64,000 bases of DNA from Anthostomella pinea (GCA_963556695.1 CAUWAG010000014.1:372001-436000), one strand, 5' to 3'. Numbered from the stretch's first letter, positions 42,849-53,552 are shown. Notes: generated by a model from the sequence alone, not told the origin. Program-made: numbers and translations.

Positions 42849-44788
42849 ACATCTCCCACCCCCCTGCGGACCACCCCCCCGCGGACCAGCGCGTTCTGAC
42901 CCACAAACGCGTAATTCACCAACCACCAGGATTATGGTGATCCACCATCTACACCATCACTTTTGCATCTTTTTTTTCATAAAGTACACTATTTGAATCC
43001 TTATCCACTGCTGAATCTCATGATGTCATTTTACGACTGTCAAATAAAAGCTGAAGCCGCCATTTTGGCCATCCAACGCGGAGCTCCAGTCCGCTCGTCA
43101 GCCCTCGAATGGCAAATCAGTCGCTCGTACGTCAACCAACGAATCTCTGGCACCCCAACGCGGAATGAGACCAGCGCTCTCCAACAGGCTCTCTCACCGT
43201 ATCTCGAACATAAGCTGGCAAGCTGGGCCCTAGGGCAAGCACGGCTAGGGTATTCTCCGGCGGTCTCTAAGTTCCGTCTCATGGCCCAGCGGATGCTCCA
43301 TGCCACCGGGGATGCTCGAGAATTAGGGAAAAATTGGGCATCCAAGTTCCTGTCTCGAAACCCGGAAGTCAAGATAATGAAGTCTCGTATTATTAACTAT
43401 AACCGAATGAATGGTGCTATAGCGGCAAATATCAACATTTTTTTCGATCGGTGTGACGCCCCTGACGTGGTTAACCTCATGCCAGCACGCTGGTACAACG
43501 TCGACGAAATGGGAATCGCCCAGGGGGTTGGGGACTCCCATTGGGTGGTCTCCGAGGCCTCCGGCAACGTGGCTATGAAGAAAGGGGTCGAGAAGGGTGA
43601 ATGGATAACTGCCCTAGAGTGTGTGAGCGGATCTGGTGAGACCTTGCCGCCACTGGTGATTCTCAAGGGGGTTAACGTACAAGCCCAGTGGTTTAGCAAC
43701 CAAAACGAGGGCAAATTCACCGACTGGAGGTTTATTACGTCGCCCAATGGATGGACCTCGAATCCCATTGCGTTAGAATGGCTTCAATGTATCTTTATTC
43801 CTCACATTCGGGAGGTCCACGGCAACACATGGGTGGTTTTGGTGTGTGATGGCCACGACTCCCACACGAATAACGAGTTCCTAGCCACCTGATTGAGAAA
43901 CAAAGTATGGTTGATCTTTTATGAACCTCATTGCTCCCATATAGTCCAGGTATTAGATGTGGGAGTCTTCAATTTGGTGAAAAAAAGGTTAATGACCTTA
44001 CTCCAGGAGACGCCCAGCGGCCGTCTGGGACTCAGGCCATCTAAGGAAGAGGTTTTGGAGTGCTACGAGCAGGCCCGGAAGGACATAATGACGCTCCTCA
44101 ATATTAGAATTGCCTAGAAAAAGACTGGGATTGTTCCTCGCAACAGAGCAGAGGCATTGAAATCGAAATATGTGATTCTGGAGGACAAGGGGGTGGCCAG
44201 GGCACGCCAGAGGGACCCTAAGGCTTCCGAGCGAGCCACAACACCAGATTTTCTCGAGATGGTAGCTAAAACCATTGTCACAACACCCTCTGGAAGCCGG
44301 GCTTTACGGGAGAGTGCTCAAAAGCTCGAAAGAAAGGACCCTTCTTTTGGGGGGCCCTTTAAGCGCTTGTTGGTGCGAAAGGCTGGCAAGGCCATGGATA
44401 TTCAGGCTGCTATCATTACAAATCTACGGGCTAAATGTGAGCTGCTTGAGGCTCAAGTGGCTAAAAAGGCTAATACCACTCAAAAAGCAGTCAAACCAAC
44501 ACCAGGGGAACGATTCGTCACAATGGCTAACATAAGGGAGGCCAAAATGGAGCTGAGGAACAAGAGGGTCTATAGGGACTCCGCTGCAGGCGAAGAGGTC
44601 CCACAAGAGGTCCCTGGTGAAGATTTAGGGTCGGAATCGGATTCTGGGAGCTGTATTATGGTTAGAACACCACGACCTTAGTGTATTTAGCAACTGTGGT
44701 GGTTGTAGATGGCTTCATCTGAATGAGAGTGGTGTGGTGTGGAGTGGTCCGTGGGGGGGGTGGTCCGCAGGGGGGGGGGGTGAGATGT
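42849..44788 (+). mobile_element. Fot/pogo-type DNA transposon, nearly intact
   Basis: The 1,940-bp element has terminal inverted repeats of about 45 bases: the left starts ACATCTC, then runs of C with GCGGACCA twice; the right ends with the complement (GGTCCG twice, runs of G, GAGATGT). It is flanked by the TA target duplication (42847-42848 and 44789-44790). It contains one transposase frame covering most of its length. The terminal C/G runs differ in length between the ends. Confidence 0.88.
43020..44681 (+). pseudogene. Fot/pogo transposase with two nonsense codons
   Basis: A single frame of 553 codons is broken only by TGA at 43890-43892 (NNEFLAT-stop-LRNKVW) and TAG at 44115-44117 (NIRIA-stop-KKTGIV). 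From the ATG at 43020: a helix-turn-helix (MSFYDCQIKAEAAILAIQRG), a CENP-B-like second DNA-binding part (LGKNWASKFLSRNPEVKIMK), then the DDD catalytic core with Asp in WYNVDEMGIAQG, Asp in VLVCDGHDSHTNNEF and Asp in IVQVLDVGVFN, and a charged C-terminal coil. The three catalytic Asp residues are intact. Both stops can come from one C-to-T change (CGA to TGA, CAG to TAG), as RIP or deamination would give. Confidence 0.88.
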
Positions 44789-44790
44789 TA

Positions 44791-45409
44791 TCCTGGTTCC
44801 TGCGAACACTTCGTTGATCTGGAGATGCGGCTTTACCTTCGTCCCCGAATAGTTCACATCGCCTGGTGTGGAGTTCACCTTTTCACTTATACACATCGCG
44901 ACTGCTCAGAAGAGTGGTCTTAATCAACAGAGCCAGGCGCCACTGCCATGGCCTACACCTAATTACATTGTAGGGTGTTCGGGGTTAAGTGCAGTGTTCA
45001 ATCAAAGGGACAACAAGATGCTCAACTATCGGCACCACCCGGGTGCTCTGCAAACGCGGAGCTTGGACGAGTTCTGCAGCGAATGGTTTACCGAACAGAA
45101 TGATTGATAGCATGGCAATCATGTTTTCCCGATATGGAGACATGACACGCGAACATCACCCTGGTATTACCGGGCGTCGTGAAGACAAACGGTGCTGCAT
45201 GGAAAGAATGTTGGAATGGGGCCATACACGACCATTCAAGTATTCGACATCGACGCCTCGGTGGCTGTACTCTGCATAGAAATCGTCATATTCATTGCGA
45301 TGATTTCGTATCTGCCTCCTGTTGCACAGCTACCGAAATCGCCGGACAAGGTGGCCAAGCCTGATCCGATCCAATGGCTGCGCACGAATAATATGTTCAA
45401 TGTCGACCT
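44791..45409. other. fragment mosaic
   Basis: One frame (45192-45390, +) reads TTIQVFDIDASVAVLCIEIV then IFIAMISYL, matched by the diverged ALCMEIIVFIC at about 49917-49950. Otherwise there are only short frames. The sequence right after the transposon (44791-44860) may continue the sequence left of it, as expected for an insertion at TA. Confidence 0.35.
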
Positions 45410-45482
45410 GAGCTCTTCAAGCTCCCCAAAATATCTCCCCATCAAGGGACGGTCCAGCATGACATTAAACTGCATTCAAAGA
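45410..45482 (+). repeat. three-copy gene fragment, copy 1
   Basis: It contains TCAAGCTCCCCAAAATATCT and CATCAAGGGACGGTCCAGCA and encodes LFKLPKYLPIKGRSSMTLNC. Diverged copies lie at 49958-50035 and 55731-55805. The source protein is unknown. Confidence 0.6.
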
Positions 45483-45656
45483 CGATGTCGCTGCGGAGGC
45501 GTTGGATATGACGGAACCCTTGCCCCAAGAGGTACACGACCGACACCTCTGGTCCGAGGAGCTTGTCGAGAACATTGGCATTGTTTCTCTCAAGTCAGAG
45601 GATTCCATAGCGAAGGGTCCTCGTTAAGTGATGAACCTCGACGGTGGCGATTAAGA

Positions 45657-45903
45657 TGTCACCGTCCCTCGTGTCGGCGAGAAGCGCAAGACGGACGACG
45701 AAGATCTTCGTGACGAGGTCAAGCGCCTGCAGATTGGAAACGGCGGCCTTCGAGGCAAGATCGACGGGATGATGCGCATTCAACAGCAGTTTCAGCAGCG
45801 AAATTCCTTCTCGCCACCGGCTCAGCTGGGGTTTTCACGCGACATCATCCCAAGGGGCCAAGTCATCGTGATTGACGATGAAGACGAGGCTGGCATCGAA
45901 TAA
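45657..45903 (+). pseudogene. coiled-coil gene fragment, paralogue of 54354-54436
   Basis: An open frame without ATG encodes VGEKRKTDDEDLRDEVKRLQ and onward to QQQFQQRNSFSPPAQ and VIVIDDEDEAGIE before TAA at 45901-45903. The heptad-like charged stretch suggests a coiled coil, and the acidic end could be a nuclear protein tail. The copy in the ORF at 54153-54665 reads VTDKRKPDGPDPRDEAKRLQ. The start of the gene is not found here. Confidence 0.5.
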
Positions 45904-46339
45904 GAGTCCGCGGTCGCAACTCAGGACTCGCTTGACGATGCGTCAGGCCAAACATGTGGTGGAAAAATAGACTGATGTCCATCCGGCACTCCCATTTCGC
46001 ACTGGCTGTGCCTCTCCATATAGTCCCTCGTGGCCCGCAAAGACCACAAGCTCGGACGACCCGAATACCGAAACCAGGAAACCAGTGTTATGATTGGAGC
46101 CTACGAGAAACAGTCTCCCGCAGCTGTTGCCATATTCTCGTCCCAGTCCACCTTCGCCCCCCGCCTCTTCAGCCAGTCCGTCACCACAGACACCCGCAAC
46201 GACACAGGGTCGGAGATCCCGACCCAGCGCCCATATTCACGGTTTGTCCGGCATGCCACCGGATATTCTCTGTATAATATGGACAGTAGTCATGGCTAGA
46301 TGGCTTAGAGTAGATGTGCATTCTGTATAACTCGGCAGA
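45904..46339. other. no supported gene
   Basis: Overlapping short frames. A peptide-like GYSLYNMDS at about 46261-46290 recurs as GYSLYNPDS at about 46528-46560, another sign of duplicated fragments. Confidence 0.35.
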
Positions 46340-46745
46340 CCCTGTTGGCAAAAGAAGCTACGGTGCAGCTCCGTCTGCGTCCGGCGCTGCTTCTGGTCTT
46401 TCTCCTTCCGCCTCCGAGTCTGCCGCTAGTAATGCTACGTCTGGCTGTGCCTCTAGGCCTGAGTCCCCCGCTTCAAGAACCAAAACGGGGCTCCCGACCT
46501 AGCGACCAAGCCCCGGATTTATCCAGGCCCGGGTTATTCTTTATACAACCCGGACAGCCGCCGTGCCTGGCCTGTACTGAGCGAGTACACTGACTCTAAC
46601 TCGAAAGACCCTTCTGATAGAGGAGGCTGCTGCTCGTGCAGCTTCTGCTAGCCCTGCTGGCCCTGCTGGTCCGTCATTTACCACTGGCCCATCTTTTACC
46701 ACTGGTCCATCTTCTGCGGGCTGCCTTCACCCCGCGCAATAAAGG
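46340..46745 (+). pseudogene. Ala/Ser/Pro-rich low-complexity coding remnant
   Basis: Frames encode SASGAASGLSPSASESAAS and later AAARAASASPAGPAGP and SFTTGPSFTTGPSS, with stops between. The composition resembles the low-complexity parts at 25492-25800 and 41325-41400, so these may descend from one Ser/Ala-rich protein family. No domain recognised. Confidence 0.35.
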
Positions 46746-47580
46746 GCATGTATAAAAGACACGACTGCATACTGTGAAACTCTCAACAAAGCGAGCCTTT
46801 AATCTCCCCACATCAGCCGGGGTGAGTATGCGGCTGGGGTTATGCCGAGCGGATTTGTATACCTCCAGAGAATTGGAACACCGAGATGAACGACACATTG
46901 GGTCCATCGCCCGAGATGACCAACGACATTCAGATGTCCGAGGGCTTACGAGTTGTGCTGCCCGCCATCCATCATCCGATCCAATGTTGTTCTCGTCCTG
47001 TTGGCATCCCTAATCTCCTCATTGCCTACCTACTGCCTACTGCCTACCTACGTACGCATACCTTGTTCCAATGCCCAATTCCCCAGTAAAGCGCTTTCTT
47101 CTTCATCCCATCTTTCCACATGCCATTTCGATCCCTTCGCCGCCCGACCCTGATGGAGAATCGGTTCCTAGGAGGAATCACCGATATAAGCAAAATCTGC
47201 CAATCAAACCACCCCTGACGCCCGGGAACAAACTGAGTTGGCAGCCCGTGGTACCCGGTGTCATTCAAGGTGATTGGAAGGAGTACCAGCCCCAGTGTAG
47301 TCTCTCAACTTTCACAGCAAGCCCGAGAGGCGTCTTCGCAATCGCTGTTGCATTGATGTCCACTGCGGCCGAAGTTGCTAATTCGCTGTAAGACCCGGCA
47401 AGAGGACGCTTGCGAAGACACCGCCTGGATGGTCAACGTCAACCGCGAATAGTGTGCGGGCAAGGCCGCGGCATAGGCGCCTGAGAAGCTGGCCCAGCCT
47501 CGGCCCAGCAACGTGTCCAAGTACGGCGAGGTGCTGACGCCGACACAGTACGGCCCACCGTTCGTAATGCAGCCGCTGGC
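46746..47580. other. no supported gene
   Basis: Short frames on both strands. At about 47455-47580 one frame reads KYGEVLTPTQYGPPF and leads into the duplicated coiled-coil block, so it is probably the upstream part of that gene copy. Confidence 0.35.
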
Positions 47581-48240
47581 GAGCAACCCGAGCGAGTCAG
47601 AGATGAAGGGGCGGATGGCGACAACATGAAGGTGGCCGAGGGGCGTAAGTCCTACATGCGGGCCAGGAACAACTACGCTCCTCGCTAGAGCCGCGCGTCG
47701 GATGCTGGAGGGACATTGCCCAATGGCCTGTGCCCCAAGTTCGAGCATTAATTCAATGCTCCCGTTCACGGCTTCACGCAATACGGCTAACCGGTGCGCT
47801 GGAAGGTCATCGACCTGCCGACCTGGGGTCTACCGGCCAAGCGCCAACGTCTGATCATGAGTGGTGCCTGTCCCGGCGATGATCTGCCTTCTTACCCTTC
47901 GACCACACACTCTGAACATCCCCAGCCAGGCGATGGCACCAGGCATGGGTCACTGTCAAACAGCTGCTGGACAAGATCCCACATGGTCTCGCACAACGGG
48001 ACGACATGCGCAAACCGGACAAGATGGCCGTCAAGACCCAACCATCTTGTGTCAAACAGTGCGTAGGGTCATTCAGATAGCCGGCAAGCCCACGTCAGAG
48101 GTCAGCTATATCGAGGCCCTTTCTTTCGTTGAGACCGAGGAAGAGATGGGCGTGCGACTGGCGCAGCACCTACGCCAGAGAAAGAAGGAGCAGCGCGAGT
48201 ACCTCGCCGGCCAGAAGAAGATGGAACGTCAGTACCTTGG
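47581..48240 (+). repeat. decayed coiled-coil gene copy B (paralogue of 39084-40130)
   Basis: Block 1 (47581-47695) encodes SESEMKGRMAT, a frame change, and KVAEGRKSYMRARNNYAP. Block 2 (48098-48235) encodes SEVSYIEALSFVETEEEMG, VRLAQHLRQRKKEQREYLAG and KKMERQYLGRRF. Block 2 here has no stop where copy A has one, so the two copies decayed independently. The blocks are about 400 bases apart against 730 in copy A. Confidence 0.6.
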
Positions 48241-48358
48241 ACGACGATTCCAGTGGGTGAAAAAGTGTATTCGGGTGTATTGCGTGTACGCTGTTATATC
48301 TGGTGTGAATCCTGCAGTGGGCCAAGTGGCCAAGAAATGCCCTATTGGCTTTACTTGG

Positions 48359-48605
48359 TGCACTGCCACCTCCCTGAACGCCACGGTGGCTTGCGCGCCA
48401 TCTAATACCTTGGAACCCCAACGTCTTTTTGAACAGCTGTATCACGACCAACGCCTCAACCGCGATGGGTGAGTGGTGGTGGGGTGTTTGAAAGAAGACC
48501 CTCGTATGATCAACCTCAACCGCGATGGGGTTGTGGCGGTCCAATCTGGAGGAGGATACGTCGAGACGATGAACTTCAATCGTGATGGGTGTGCGGTGAA
48601 GCCGC
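48359..48605 (+). repeat. shared 40-bp segment and first LNRDG-type motifs
   Basis: 48359-48400 matches 30959-31001 and encodes CTATSLNATVACAPS. Downstream, the word ATCAACCTCAACCGCGATGGG and variants occur three times (near 48449, 48508 and 48568), encoding D/NxxLNRDG. Two more variants lie near 49330 and 49437. Confidence 0.45.
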
Positions 48606-48717
48606 AATTCTAGGTGACATCAGGCGCTCAGATGAGGAGGATAATCCAGTTGAGCAGGTTTCGACCGCTCGGGCTGCTGATGTTGCTCGCCAGCACAAGA
48701 TAATGTAGCCTGACTAC

Positions 48718-48858
48718 AGGTACAAGCCGAAGAAGTCCAAGAAAGACAAGGGGCCCAAGAAGCCCAAGAAGTCTAAGAAGGGCACCAAAGCCCAGAAGGC
48801 CGCTGTAACTGCTACCAGGGTCAAACGAAGAGACCATCTCACAAGAGCAGATGGCTTT
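48718..48858 (+). pseudogene. Lys-rich coding remnant
   Basis: One frame encodes RYKPKKSKKDKGPKKPKKSK and KGTKAQKAAVTAT before a TAG near 48858. Lys-rich tails of this kind occur in ribosomal and histone-like proteins, but nothing more specific can be said. Confidence 0.35.
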
Positions 48859-48972
48859 AGGTGGCCTTCTCCGCGACTGTGGAGCATATAGACCTCGGTC
48901 GGGATATTCTCCTGCTCGAGTCCTGTCTGCAAGTATGGAGACTACTCAGAGTGGTCCGCTTGCTCAGCAAGA

Positions 48973-49473
48973 TTGAGCCCATCGAGCGATACGCCTCGAG
49001 GCTCACACCTGGCACGTCGTGGGGTTTACACACAGGCTCATTCCAAGAAGAAGATCCCTTACAGATTCTCTATGGAGACGCCCCTTGATGATCCTCGCGG
49101 TCTCTGCCGCCGGTACACCCTTCCGAGCAAGTACCGTGGTAACGATCGCGTTCGCCTGGGGTTCTTGCAGGTGTTCAACACGAACCGCGCCTACAACCGT
49201 GCCCTCATTGGATATTTCCACAAGTCAGCCCAACCCAACCCACTCAGAACACGAGGAAGTTTCTTGAGTACGTCTCCAGCTTCCGGCGACTCAAAACGAT
49301 CACATCGATGGTGCTGTCTGGCACATATCACGATCAACCCTCAACCGCGATACTTAGGGGGTTCCTGCCCGTTCGCAAGATGTAACCTCTCAAATTCGGC
49401 AATGTGCTATGCACCAAAGCTACAGGGGATGATCAGACTCAATCGCGATGAGTATGTGATCTTGGGTCGCTGA
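48973..49473 (+). CDS. hypothetical ORF
   Basis: The 166-codon frame encodes SHLARRGVYTQAHSKKKIPY, GLCRRYTLPSKYRGNDRVRL and, at its end, MIRLNRDEYVILGR, one of the recurring LNRD motifs. Not recognised. It is long for this region but lies within a mosaic of decayed pieces, so it may be a chance fusion of fragments. Confidence 0.3.
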   Translation: MSPSSDTPRGSHLARRGVYTQAHSKKKIPYRFSMETPLDDPRGLCRRYTLPSKYRGNDRVRLGFLQVFNTNRAYNRALIGYFHKSAQPNPLRTRGSFLSTSPASGDSKRSHRWCCLAHITINPQPRYLGGSCPFARCNLSNSAMCYAPKLQGMIRLNRDEYVILGR

Positions 49474-49498
49474 ACGTCATCAAGACGGAGGGTGCTTT

Positions 49499-49697
49499 TT
49501 GGGAGGAATGTTGAAGAAGGGCCATGTATACAGCATCGCAAAGCTGGAGGCTCGCTTCAATGGTCGCCTTACGCACCAGTACGATTGGGTCTTCTTCTGT
49601 AACGAGGAGTTCACCGACAAGTTCAAGCAAACTGTCGCCAAGGCTACCAGTTCCCAATGCTACTTTGAGGTGATCTTCGAAGAGCACTGGTGTGTCC
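49499..49697 (+). pseudogene. GT15 (Ktr/Mnt1-type) mannosyltransferase fragment
   Basis: The peptide KLEARFNGRLTHQYDWVFF followed by CNEEFTDKFKQTVAKATSS and VIFEEHW matches the conserved block of fungal alpha-1,2-mannosyltransferases of family GT15, which reads like RFN..YDWVFLNDE.FTDEFK and ends P.EHW. These Golgi membrane enzymes add mannose to O- and N-glycans. The N-terminal membrane anchor and the catalytic C-terminal half are absent, and the frame passes into unrelated sequence right after EHW. A fragment only. Confidence 0.6.
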
Positions 49698-49957
49698 CAT
49701 CCCGGTCACTGTGGTTTTCGACGTCGATGATACATGCACCCTCGTCACCGTTGCTGTCCGCATTCACACATACTTGACTCTTGTCCGTTGCGCCGGTAGA
49801 ATCACCATCCCGTTCACCATAATGGTCATCCAGCAGGATCAGCAGTTTGTTGCCCAATTCCACAACGCCATGGCCTACATCACGACGCGTCGGCGATCAC
49901 CCACCGCCGCGCTGCACTCTGCATGGAGATCATCGTCTTCATCTGCGATGGTTTCTT

Positions 49958-50035
49958 AGTGTTCAAACTCCCCATAAAACACCCCGCCATCAAGGGCCGG
50001 GGCAGCATGACATTAAACTGCAATGACCACAATTA
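49958..50035 (+). repeat. three-copy gene fragment, copy 2
   Basis: It encodes VFKLPIKHPAIKGRGSMTLN. The DNA is close to 45410-45482 and 55731-55805. Upstream, ALCMEIIVFIC matches the sequence upstream of copy 1, so the shared unit extends left by at least 60-100 bases. Confidence 0.6.
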
Positions 50036-50330
50036 GATGTCAGGGAAATCGAGCGCAGTTTCCATCAGGACAGCAATGCCGCCGCTGCCGCGCCTCCCAT
50101 AACCCTTCCTCGCAAACATTTTCCTAGTCAAAAGGATGAAAAAAAAGCAATCTCTTTCATCTATACATTTTCTAGCTACCCTTATGTCATTCATCACTCA
50201 AGCTACTTCCCCCCTTTACAACGACCTTCACTTACATTACACATTCATCCTTTTATCTATCTACCCAAATTCCTTCCCTCACACAACTTAGTTTCGTCCG
50301 TCAGCATCTAGCTCTACTTATGTTCCCCAT
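50036..50330. other. AT- and pyrimidine-rich gap
   Basis: No gene seen. It contains an A run (50139-50150) and a T/C-rich stretch up to 50330 that could be a leader for the small ORF that follows. Confidence 0.35.
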
Positions 50331-50522
50331 ATGCTGTATGTCGAGTCTCCATCGAGGCTCGCAAACTTGAAGTTTTTCGAGCAACATGCAGGAAAAATGA
50401 TGGAGAAGGAAGGTCGTAACATCGATTGCTTAGAAAGGATGGTTACGGAGGGATGGTTAAACACCATCCAGCTCGGCGTCAAGCAACGTGTTTACATCAG
50501 ATGGCATGAGCACCTGGAATAA
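50331..50522 (+). CDS. small hypothetical ORF
   Basis: The 63-codon frame starts with ATG: MLYVESPSRLANLKFFEQHA, then MMEKEGRNIDCLERMV and WHEHLE. Helical and charged, not recognised. The C/T-rich sequence before it resembles a fungal 5' leader, but there is no other support. Confidence 0.3.
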   Translation: MLYVESPSRLANLKFFEQHAGKMMEKEGRNIDCLERMVTEGWLNTIQLGVKQRVYIRWHEHLE

Positions 50523-51107
50523 GTGACCATTCCAGGGGTCATAGCTTGGGATAATCACCGAAAAGCTGCTTATTCCACTACCTCCCTTTCGAATCCCGGA
50601 CATAATCTTAGACAAAGACCCTGACAGCAACCCGGACAGCCAGGTGTTTTTCTTACCACGGCCTTCTCTTCTGGATTGGACAGATTCCTCTTGACACCAA
50701 ACCGGCTGAGCGATGACGCGAAGCTCTAGCGGAAGCCAATGCAAAATGTCTCCTCTGGGAACCTACGGGTCTTACAACTCTTTGGAGAAAGACCAAGGAG
50801 TGGGCGTGACCGGATCTGCACCGACCGAGACTCTTCTCGCGTCGATATTCGAGGCATGCAGCCAAGTTACTGCAGCCGAAGCCAGCATGATGCCTTAAAT
50901 CAGCACCGATAGAGCGTCCGCGGGTGTCCCGAGCCCTTCAGCTCAACCCCTGTGTTGCTGTTGCAGAGTTCCCGGGCCAATCACCGCGGCTATGGCCCCG
51001 ACACATAAGTGCCAGTCCAGCCCAGTCATTGGCACCCGCGAGATCCATCTTGGCGGAGCAGTTGTGCTTCAACTGTGTGGAACTGGTCATGCGAATCATA
51101 ATGCGTA
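50523..51107. other. no supported gene
   Basis: Only overlapping short frames on both strands up to the MITE. Confidence 0.35.
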
Positions 51108-51334
51108 CAGGTCGACCCCTGAAATAATGTTCCTTGCACAGGTTTCGACAGGGGGCCTTGTCAAGTACCGGTATAATAGGCTCAGCGCTCCTCGAGTCTT
51201 GAAAATACTTCGATTTTCCTCTCAACTCATGCGTTCTCAAGCGTTTCAAACAAGTAACCAATGGTTCCCGCCGGTACATAGTCCTCCCCCCTGCCGGTAC
51301 CTGTGCAAGGAACATTATTTCTGGGGTTGACCTG
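51108..51334. mobile_element. 227-bp MITE with ~55-bp terminal inverted repeats and TA target duplication
   Basis: The left end reads CAGGTCGACCCCTGAAATAA and TGTTCCTTGCACAGGT. The right end is its complement with few changes (ACCTGTGCAAGGAACATTAT then TTCTGGGGTTGACCTG). TA flanks both ends (51106-51107 and 51335-51336). It has no coding capacity. The TA duplication points to mobilisation by a Tc1/mariner or pogo transposase. Its terminal sequence does not match either DNA transposon in this window, so the source element is elsewhere. Confidence 0.88.
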
Positions 51335-51894
51335 TACACTGCGTGGCTGAACGGTACTCTGCCAATCAACAGCAACTTCAACTTCCAGAACTTAGCTTAG
51401 CTCGAAAAAAGCGAAGCTTGCGCTACCTGGGTGCTGTTGGACACGACTACCTTGAGTCATGGAGCCTCGATGGTGGTGACCAATATGTCACCATCTCCCA
51501 GTTGAGCCGTATAAAAGTGGACCTAGGTTCGCTTCCTATCAGCGCTAGCTGGTGCTTTCGCTTTTGGCTCATCTCTCCCGTGACATTGGGGTGACCATAG
51601 TCCTCGACGGCGACAACAAGGGCCATGATGAGAAACCTTTCATCCATCAGGCACCAGAGGCAACAATCTCGAGAGGATTCGGCGACTATTATCCGCGATG
51701 TCGTCGGGTCCGAAGTATCCAACTGGTTGGGCCGTCAGGGAGCGCGATTGTCATCTCACCGTCCGCCCAGCCAAGCCAAGCAGTCAATAGCCGCGGTGAG
51801 CGCGTGACCAAGAAGACTCTACGCGATTGAAAGGGGAAGGTGAAAAAGTATACACATCTTCCTTCTTCCACCCAGCGACTCACAACCCCGCAGC

Positions 51895-52533
51895 ATGGCT
51901 CCGACAAATGTTCAGTCCCTCCGAGGGGTCCATATTGATGCACATGGAAACGGAACCGGCTGGGTTGACTTGACGGGCCTGCGAGCCACAGGCTGCACGC
52001 AAATCAAGCGATATAATGTCCGTCAGCAGCTTGATCGACTTGAACATGAGCATGCCGGAGCCAATAATCCTATGGCCTGTTTCGCCAGAAGACGTGACTT
52101 CGCATCGCACATGTTGCTATGCAACGAGTTCAAGGCCTTCATCTGTAAAGTTCCGCGCCCTTCACCCGACTGTGTGCTCGCCTTTTGCTTCCTAGCCGAC
52201 GAAAGGCTAACCGAGCTTGCCTGGGTAACTCCCTTACCTTTCATAGTCAACGGTTCGACCTGGCGTCGACATGCGGATAAAGAGCTTTGAAGCCGGGTGT
52301 TCGTTATTGGAGTAACATGCGACAGAATCAGTACATCGACCGCAAACCCTACGTGGGCCGTGGTTAGCACCGTTGCAGTTCGACTCCCGAAAAACAAGGC
52401 TCTTGCTCCCCTTTATCTCGATTTGCACGCCGAACCGGCCATGGGCAAGACATGTATATTATTGAGGTGGGTTGGTGCAGACTTCTTCGTTACGAAGCAT
52501 CACAACATGAGCGCCCGGCTAGTCTCTGTATAG
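51895..52533 (+). pseudogene. hypothetical protein gene with one in-frame TGA
   Basis: The ATG at 51895 opens a 131-codon frame (MAPTNVQSLRGVHIDAHGNG, later PMACFARRRDFASHMLLCNE and LAFCFLADERLTELAWV) that ends in TGA at 52288-52290. The same frame then stays open to 52533 (VFVIGVTCDRISTSTANPTW, MGKTCILLRWVGADFFV). A single CGA-to-TGA change would explain the split into two halves of a 212-residue protein. It could instead be a real 131-residue protein. Family not recognised. Confidence 0.35.
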
Positions 52534-53552
52534 CCTGGACAATGGCCGTAGCTGAGTGATTCGGAGCAGATAGACGTCTTCTGTCACTCGCCAGACCCTC
52601 TTGTCATAGGAAGCTGCTGCTCATCCGCCGTCTGCCGCTGCTCAGTCTGAGGCGGCAACTTCTGCTATTTTGTCGGTATATACGAGGTCGTTGCCTTTTC
52701 AGGTGGAGACTGGGTGCATGACGGTTATGCTCCCCCCTGAATCACGAGTCCATGAGGTCTTGGACATTCCACCTTCCAAACAGCTACAGTCTGTACCAGC
52801 AAGGCAGCTCATGTTCGCTGATGTTCGCATATGTTCGCAATCAGCAGCAGAATACGATATCCGGACGCTCGACAGGCAGTGCTATGTCGCTACAAGCCAC
52901 TGAACTTCTCCGGGACTGTCAAGCTCATGCATACGAGCGTCGTGAGTGACATGACGAGAGGGACCGACCCATCCTATGCAAGTAAAGAACCGCAAATATG
53001 GTATTGGAACCAACACGACCCGAGCCGAGCCCGGCATTGCTCGACGATAAAATGATTAGCGAATTCGAGCACCTAGGCACCGAACACCTCGGGGAGGGTG
53101 GCGACTACAGCCTGGTAGAGATTGTAAAAGCCGCGGAATGCTTCAAGCGTGTAAGGTCATCCTGGTTGCCCTTCTGCCCTGTACACAAAGACCTAGTCAC
53201 TTACTCACACGCAACTCAGGTTATCAATGCCTGCGCCTGTAAGACGAAGCTCAGAGACACCCGACCTGCTGGACGATTAAAGACTATACGGCGTGTACGC
53301 TAAGTTGGCTGTCTGCTGTGCGCCCTCCTGCACCTCTTTCTAGATTTACGGCACAAGGGGTCTCCTTCCACTGCCAAGTCGATTCGGACTGGTGACCAGT
53401 CATTCATGTGGGTCTGGTGTGACAATGGTAGAGCATTGACCCGGAAGGTCGGGTCGAGAGTGATATCCTAACTCCCTCAGGAGAAACTGAGGGGGATCTG
53501 CTACAGATCTTTCAGACCCAAACCCAGAACCCTCACTTCCATGATGCTAGCA
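52534..53552. other. no supported gene
   Basis: Short frames only. A tRNA-like D-arm word (ACAATGGTAGAGCATTGACC, about 53422-53441) occurs without a matching acceptor stem or T arm. Confidence 0.35.

Noticed and set aside
53401..53470. tRNA-like D-arm and anticodon words on the plus strand
   Set aside because: No acceptor stem or TTCGANNC T loop in register. Probably chance or a very old remnant.
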